DNA of 64,000 nt from positions 5,107,501 to 5,171,500 of the forward strand of contig CM040094.1 in the NCBI GenBank assembly GCA_022496805.1, given 5' to 3'. Positions 58,180-64,000 of this stretch are shown here, one piece after another. Below the pieces are notes generated by a model. The model made no database searches. It was given only the letters and a program-made list of their open reading frames with translations, and was not told the DNA's origin. Each line of letters starts with the position of its first letter. Positions within the stretch are counted from its first letter, which is position 1. The translations under genes and the position numbers were made by a program. Origin of the DNA: Pohlia nutans (Eukaryota; Streptophyta; Bryopsida; Bryales; Mniaceae).

Positions 58180-60416
58180 ATACCAAGTGTCAACTTGACA
58201 ACTCACATTTCTCCTCTGATATTTACCCGAGAAGTTGTGTCACGTTTTATGTCATATTTATATGCATTATACTCAATTTTGCTTTTGTCAATGATTATGG
58301 TGTACATAATAACCTCTATTTTTTTTAAAACAACTTGTAATGTTAATTTCAGAGTCATAGATTCATGTTTCTTGTTTATATCGATTGAGTATAATATGAA
58401 GAAAATATGCACGTTCAACATTTTAGAATTTGGACACATAATGATATATAATGGAAGACCATATTGATTAGTTTTAAACTTTGAATCAATAGTCCATGTT
58501 GAGTAAAGTGTAATATGCATTGCAAGTTCTCTCATTCATATTGTTTGAATATCCAATACAAAAGGTTGTTTCTTTAGGCCTTATCAACATGTTCCTCATG
58601 TTGTGAATTATAAAATTGGTAAAATATAATCATATCTTTAACGATTCACTTTTCAACACTTGTATCAACATTTTCTCAATCATCATTATGAACAATCTTA
58701 ATCTTTTGCGTTATGTATTTTAGATTTTTCACATCTTTTAATAAAAAAAGGATTGGATACGAAACCCTTTTGTATGGTACTGCTTACTCTCAAAACATAG
58801 CTATGATGATTTTTAGATATACACATATACTAGTAATTGTTTGAATTAAATCAATATGAACCAAAATAAATTCTATGCATATCTAAAGGAAACAAAATTT
58901 ACACAAGTCCGATATTTTCGTGATATAAAGTGTCGAATCATGTAAAAACATACATTTGTAGTAATCGACTTTGGATTTAGACAAATGAATAGTTTACAAA
59001 ATTCAAAAGATTAAACAAATGGAGAAAATGATGGGGTCATGGTGAAAACCACTATTTAAAGAGCAATGTGGGAGCTTGTTAATAATCTTAGGATGCATTG
59101 CATCTTGTCACAACTCGGAGGTAGGGTGCCTCCATCAACTACTATATATTCTATTTGGCATTTTGGTTCTCATCTACATTGATTTTGTAATTTTATTCTA
59201 CAATTAATGAAATTTTATGAATATTTGAGTTGATTTGACTTTGCAACATTGTCAAAAAGTAAAGACTGTTTATTTTTCTTATTTGAGTTTTATAAAATAG
59301 TTAGAAAAATAAATATAACTGCTAGACAAGGTTTAAAGGCCCACTCGTGTATAGATGACATATGGGTTGATTCATACAATCTTCAACATCTTGGAAATAA
59401 TTTCGTAAGTTTCTTCCAATGATAGGGTTAATGCGTGAAGTTTAAAGTGTGAAAGTAATGAGAGAACTGAATGTTTGAAGAAAGAGATTTTATGGTGAAT
59501 TGGGAATTTTACAATAAATGTTAAAGGAGTTGTGTATCATGTTGTTTTGTTTTTGTTTTTTGTTTTTTTTTTTTTGATAATTTTTGACTTGCTTGATTCG
59601 GAATTGACATTCAAAGATTTGTGGTTGGCAATCAAGATTTGTGTTAATTCTAATGGAAGGTCTATTGCTTCCTATGTGAAAGAGTAGAGACATCAACTGG
59701 CTGTAGAAGACGAACAAGTCTTTTGTTTGCTACAAAATTTGAAAAGATTGTGGAGAATGTTGTTAACTCTTCATAAAAATATTATTTGTCATATTTGAAA
59801 GTTTTATGAGTGAGTACTGTGTGTAGTCAAAATGAAGAGGGTATAGAAGTTGAATATAAGATTAGAATAGTTTGAGGTTCGAAGAAAAGGTAGGAAATTC
59901 CGTTAACTTTCTAAAAAATTATCACTGATCTTAATTGAACTTTTAGAACAAAGGAGGCACGAAATCAAAGTTTGGCTAAAAAGTTGGAGTTAGAATTGAA
60001 GACTGGTGTTGTGACATGTGGCTTTTGAATCCTTGTAAACTTTGTAGTTGAGTACAACGGGTGTATATCATTGTTATACCTCATTTTGTGTCGTGGTGAC
60101 CAAGTGGAATAATGATCCACATAGTCGAGACTTGCTCCGTTTCTACAGAAAAGTTGAGTTGATGACCAGTGGATGATGAATTTGAAATTTTAGAAGCTAC
60201 TTTCACCGACGGTATCTTGTGGTACACCGTCGGTTCTATCTGTCATGTATTCCGTGGATTTTTATGCCTGCCTTGACCCATCACCCATGAACCAAGCTAA
60301 AATCCAAACACGATAAGTCAACGGGGAATAATTTCATGACTATGTAGAAGATCCTACAATTCAAGACTCAAGGTTTTAGGCGATAAGATTTTTTTTTTTT
60401 TCTTTAAGTCACTCTT
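58180..60416. other. AT-rich; nothing recognised
   Basis: No gene, no clear inverted termini. A small palindrome (caccgacggtatcttgtggtacaccgtcggt) lies near 60210. Confidence 0.45.
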
Positions 60417-60533
60417 GGTCACAACTATAATCCCGTAGTTTCTTGGATGAAAGTCATCCGAAATTGTATGAGAATATTACAAGGCTTTTAATCCATTCGC
60501 GATCCAGTTTCTGAACGATGGGACGTTTAGGGG
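60417..60533. mobile_element. TTAA element family 3, right-end fragment
   Basis: Right part of family 3 (gatgaaagtcatccgaaatt, ttacaaggctttta, gaacgatgggacgtttagggg) ending at TTAA 60534-60537. That TTAA is at once the left flank of the family 2 element. Confidence 0.7.
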
Positions 60534-60537
60534 TTAA

Positions 60538-61342
60538 TCCTTTAGTGCCTAGGGTACTGTAGCTGGGAGCACTGGATTTCAGTGGTTTTTCCCACTGTGA
60601 TTGAGACTACCTGAAATAGAATGGATTAAATTAGAAAGTAGCCGTACAATTTTATTCTCAACTGGAGAGCACACATTTTATTAAAATTTGAGAATCATCC
60701 AATGGTGGGATTGGAAGATTATAGTATGTATTTGAATTGTATAATGCACGCTCAAAAATGAGATTTTGGGGGGTGTGTGACTTCAAAGTTAAATAGAATT
60801 TGGGTTAAATTTTCAAAATTAAAAGTAAAGAAGTTCAGCTATGCCCTATGTCAACACCTCTCCGTTGCAATCTTTCATGTCAAGAATAGACTCACACATA
60901 ATTATTGTGAATTTTATAAGTGAAAGTGACTTATCCATATACGGTTAGGACAAAATTTTATACGTTGAAAATTGACAGGGGTGGGTACATTAGTCAAGAT
61001 CGGATTACACACACTAATGAAAGACGAAGAAGAGAACACGATTCAAAAAAATAAAACAAGATAACAAACTTCCAAACACAAGAAATACTGCATAATACAT
61101 GTGTTGTATTTGTAAGTATTTACTGTATTTTCAAGTATTTGCAGTATTTTTTCGTTTTGATGATAGGTATTTTGATAGTTGTACAATTCCAAATTGAAAT
61201 ATTTTTTGTCTGGAAGGTGTGTAATGTATATGGCATAATCTGAACTTCAAAACTGAAGTTCCAATTCTTCACCCGGGATTCTCTTCTATTTGCATTCCGA
61301 ACGTCGCAGTGACCATAATGTGGTCTGCTGGGCACTAAAGGG
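60538..61342. mobile_element. TTAA element family 2, second copy (805 bp)
   Basis: TTAA at 60534-60537 and 61343-61346. Starts TCCTTTAGTGCCTAG and ends CTGGGCACTAAAGG. Closely similar along its length to 51439-52240, with mostly point differences. No conserved coding frame. Confidence 0.86.
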
Positions 61343-61566
61343 TTAAGGCAGATTTGGTTTGGTCATATCAAGCACACCATGCACGGAACAAACAAAGATG
61401 CTTTCTACTGGTACCATCAGGTCTCATTTGAGATTTTATCGCAACAAATTCTGGGTAGAATTTCACACCAAAGAGCATTGCAGGTCGTAGAAAAGGTACA
61501 AGTGGCGAGTAACAAGTGCACTAACCTTAAATAAATACCTAGCCTCAAGTTTCTTGGGTACCTTAA

Positions 61567-61960
61567 GGTACCGGGTTCTATTTCCGACTGAATTTCAGAT
61601 TTGCATACTTAGACTTGTGAAAGAATTTTTTTATAATTTTTGGATGCTCTGCAAAGCTATTGCAAAGGCATTCCCAAAAAAAAAACATTTTTTGAGCATT
61701 TCTACAATTTTCTATGATTTTTTAAGTTTGAAAGTTTAGAGTGACCATTAACCGCTCATAGAGTCATGGTTTTCATGAGAGGTTGGATTCTGAAAATAGA
61801 GTGCTTCTACACCAATCAGAAGCTCTTGATTTTTCCAAGCATGGACGAAATTAGAACACTCTTGGACACTATCAAAAACCATGCTGGCTGGTTTCTGACA
61901 CCCATCCCCCAACCAGTAGGGGTCGGAAATAGAACCCAGTCGGAAATAGAACCCGGTACC
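61567..61960. mobile_element. 394-bp inverted-repeat element (GGTACCGGGTTCTATTTC)
   Basis: Left end GGTACCGGGTTCTATTTCC pairs with the right end GGAAATAGAACCCGGTACC. The right terminus carries a second partial copy of the same repeat (ggaaatagaaccca) just inside. Flanks suggest a CTTA-like or CCTTA duplication. A diverged relative lies in reverse at 15090-15700. Confidence 0.75.
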
Positions 61961-62068
61961 TTATATCCATAAGATACCTTATTTGAAGGCCTTATATCCA
62001 TAAAGTTGACCTGTTCACAATTTCTGCAAGAGATTCATTCACAACCTATCTTCTCTCCTAATCATGAA

Positions 62069-62322
62069 CCCTTGAACATTGGAATACAAGTAGATGTTAG
62101 CCTCAAAAATAGGTCTTGGTGTGGCTCAGAGGTGTTCATGAGAGGACCATTGCAAGCATAAAATCTACCTAACAAATTTGCCATACTTGCATTCGGAGGC
62201 CTCTCCAATATCATCTACATATCTCCATCACTTGGACAAAAGTCATCCAAGAGTGTATGAGAAAGTTACAAGGCTTTGAATCTATTTGTGATCCAATTTT
62301 TGAACGCTGGAACATTTAGGGG
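62069..62322. mobile_element. TTAA element family 3, 254-bp copy
   Basis: Starts CCCTTGAACATTGG after TGAA (decayed TTAA) and ends AACATTTAGGGG before TTAA at 62323-62326. The interior matches 17034-17635 without the nested element. Confidence 0.7.
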
Positions 62323-62510
62323 TTAAAATGTTCCTTTTGACATCTATCCTAAAATCTTGATCACATTCATCATGCTATTGGATCAAAAGTTGGCACAAAC
62401 CCTTGATCATCATCGAAAATAGAACTTGCAAAATCCCTGGCCCACCGGAAACAGAATTCGCTCCAGACAACCGTTTGGGATAAAAAAAAAGCTGTCAATC
62501 ACTTAGAATA

Positions 62511-63260
62511 GAGCTTAAACGATGTCATTCTAACATTAAGTCATTAATACCAATGGTACGATGTCAAAACTATGCTAAATCAATAAGATAAAAATCAACG
62601 CAAATACAATGCCCATTGTTACCAAGTTCATCCAATACATTTCCGACACCAAATCGATCAGTGAATATTTTAAGCTTTTTCGTTGGTAGCGCGACACGCA
62701 CCTTGGAATGTAGCTAGGTAAGGAAAAAGTGGATAGAATCATCCATGTCTATATGCTCATCCAAAAAAGCATTTATTAAAGGGCACTTTCATCCACATAC
62801 TAGCAATTTCTATTTTTTTTCGAGAAGACTTTGACGATTTCATCCACATTTTTGCCCATTTTTTCTAGTGTAAGAGTAACCAACCCGAAAATTCGCCAAT
62901 AATTTTTTCACTGAAATCGATATCAATTTTGTATCAAAAGTTGACAGCCATAGGAAAAACATTGAAAAAGTGTTGGACCAACTACATTGGAGAATTCGGA
63001 TAGTAAGTGTTTACGTTGAACAATGTAAAGCCTAAACAATGTCATTCTAACATTCAGTCATTAATACCAATGGTACGATGTCGAAACTATGCTAAATCAA
63101 TAGGATAAAAATCAATGCAAATACGATGCCCATTGTTATCGATACATTTCTGACACCAAATCGATATCAATTTTGTATCAAAAACCGATAGGCATAGGTA
63201 AACCATTGAAAAAGTGTCGGACCAAGTACATTGGAGAATTCGGATGTAGGTGTTTACAGC
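62511..63260. repeat. pair of duplicated segments upstream of the MidA-like exon
   Basis: Block cattaataccaatggtacga with about 150 bp of context occurs near 62536 and 63058. A second block, atcgatatcaattttgtatc with cattggagaattcggat, occurs near 62919 and 63160. The copies differ by scattered changes, indicating an older duplication. Confidence 0.75.
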
Positions 63261-63325
63261 CTTCTTCCTCCGGACAGGCCTCCTTATTTGCACAAGGGCC
63301 TCATGAAAAGAAAAAAAAAGGGTTT

Positions 63326-63597
63326 CTAAGATTGTTGAAAGCCAACAGGAGCACCGTACGAGTCATTCACAATGACAAGCGCTTTGTAGCGGGCACCCAT
63401 GCCCGGGGGTAAACTGTTGGGGTCATCGTCAGAGTCCAACCACGGTGCAGGTCCATCTCCCACCAACCTCCAATACCCCAAGTTCAGCGCTTCAGCTTGC
63501 TTCTCAGTAGCGTTTTGCACTAGAGCTTCAAGCCGGAAATTAATTCCTAGTGCTCCCAGAAACTGTGACTGAGTGATTGGCCCATATGCTGTTGAAC
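63326..63597 (-). CDS. NDUFAF7: MidA/NDUFAF7-like protein arginine methyltransferase, last exon
   Basis: NDUFAF7 is a mitochondrial SAM-dependent methyltransferase that dimethylates an arginine in a complex I subunit during assembly. The exon follows an AG acceptor at 63599-63598 (minus strand), starts in phase 2 and ends at the stop 63328-63326. Its 90 codons match the conserved C-terminus: YGPITQSQFLGALGINFRLE, LVQNATEKQAEALNLGYWRL, and a final block PPGMGARYKALVIVN before a short tail. The methyltransferase core is in upstream exons beyond the right edge. The preceding intron (63598 onward) holds two inserted elements. No lesion is seen in this exon. Confidence 0.85.
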
Positions 63598-63636
63598 CTA
63601 CTGTTGCAAAAACAAGGAATAAAAATTGTTAGCATA

Positions 63637-63879
63637 CTGTAAGGTCCAAAAATATTTCGAATTTTGGATGTGCTCCTAGTTCTGTGCTTCTGATTATTTT
63701 TTTAAATGTACAATTTTCAACGTTTTCATACTGTCAAAGTATACTCTATTATCTTTCCAACAAAATTTACGGTTTGTGAATTGATGAATTTTTGAGCTTA
63801 CAAGAGGTTTTCAAAGTTTGTAGTTTTCATTCTCACTCAACTCCAGGCCAAAAATTCGACATATTTTTGGACCCTACTG
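63637..63879. mobile_element. TA-flanked MITE in the MidA-like intron
   Basis: Left end ctgtaaggtccaaaaatatt pairs with right end tatttttggaccctactg; the homology extends through ttcgaattttgg / ccaaaaattcga. TA lies on both sides. About 243 bp, no coding. Probably a Tc1/mariner-derived MITE. Confidence 0.7.
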
Positions 63880-63952
63880 TACAGCAACTTGGAGTGTCTA
63901 GGATTTTGAAAGGCACTTACAGATCGACTCAGTACAGTGACACCTCATTTAG

Positions 63953-64000
63953 CCCCTAAAGGACCAAGTTCATGTTATTTTAGCAGTTTTGAGTAGGTTC
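63953..64000. mobile_element. TTAA element family 1, left end (cut by window)
   Basis: Starts CCCCTAAAGGACCAAG after TTAG (one change from TTAA) and continues cagttttgagtaggttc as in other family 1 copies. It lies in the intron of the MidA-like gene. Confidence 0.7.

Overview
The window is nuclear DNA from a land plant, most likely a bryophyte such as a moss. The genes have many short GT-AG introns. They include a nuclear-encoded plastid ribosomal protein S10, a xyloglucan endotransglucosylase/hydrolase (XTH), a type-B membrane-anchored hexokinase, a Ubl-WLM-PUB metalloprotease and a MidA/NDUFAF7-like methyltransferase. The bryophyte assignment is inference from gene flavour and repeat content; no species is claimed.

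Layout. 1-3843: the 5' half of a Ty1-copia retrotransposon on the minus strand, inserted in the coding frame of a RING/coiled-coil gene whose remainder lies at 3845-5782. 6260-6468: a lone DUF1218 exon. 7373-7610: a 100-bp minisatellite. 8384-9706 (-): an uncharacterised two-exon gene. 10158-11021 (-): a broken Tc1-like transposase. 11-25 kb: AT-rich, gene-poor DNA dominated by small inverted-repeat elements. 25575-29026 (+): complete XTH. 30472-32096 (+): Tc1-like element with an intact DD34E transposase. 32811-38234 (-): complete 12-exon Ubl-WLM-PUB protease, preceded by tandem copies of its own start region. 40177-41379 (+): plastid S10. 42110-43737: second full Tc1-like element (dead). 44303-49345 (+): nine-exon hexokinase with a third full Tc1-like element in intron 2 and one in-frame stop in exon 3. 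51-62 kb: repeats, including a 1.5-kb foldback and paired 0.8-kb TTAA-flanked elements. 63326-63597 (-): last exon of a MidA/NDUFAF7-like gene running off the right edge.

The most interesting signal is a set of non-autonomous elements that duplicate TTAA (sometimes CTAA), begin CCC(C)T and end AGGG(G). This is the terminal signature of the piggyBac superfamily. At least four families with unrelated interiors are present. Four introns of the WLM protease each carry a copy of one family, and one insertion can be compared with a paralogous empty TTAA site inside the same intron. Neighbouring elements twice share a single TTAA. A second theme is a set of Tc1-type (DD34E) elements, with several dead copies whose stops all look like C-to-T changes.

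The genes do not form a pathway. They are independent housekeeping or cell-wall genes embedded in, and in two cases damaged by, transposons. Exon boundaries were placed by hand from reading-frame continuity, GT-AG signals and family knowledge, so they are models rather than transcript-supported structures.
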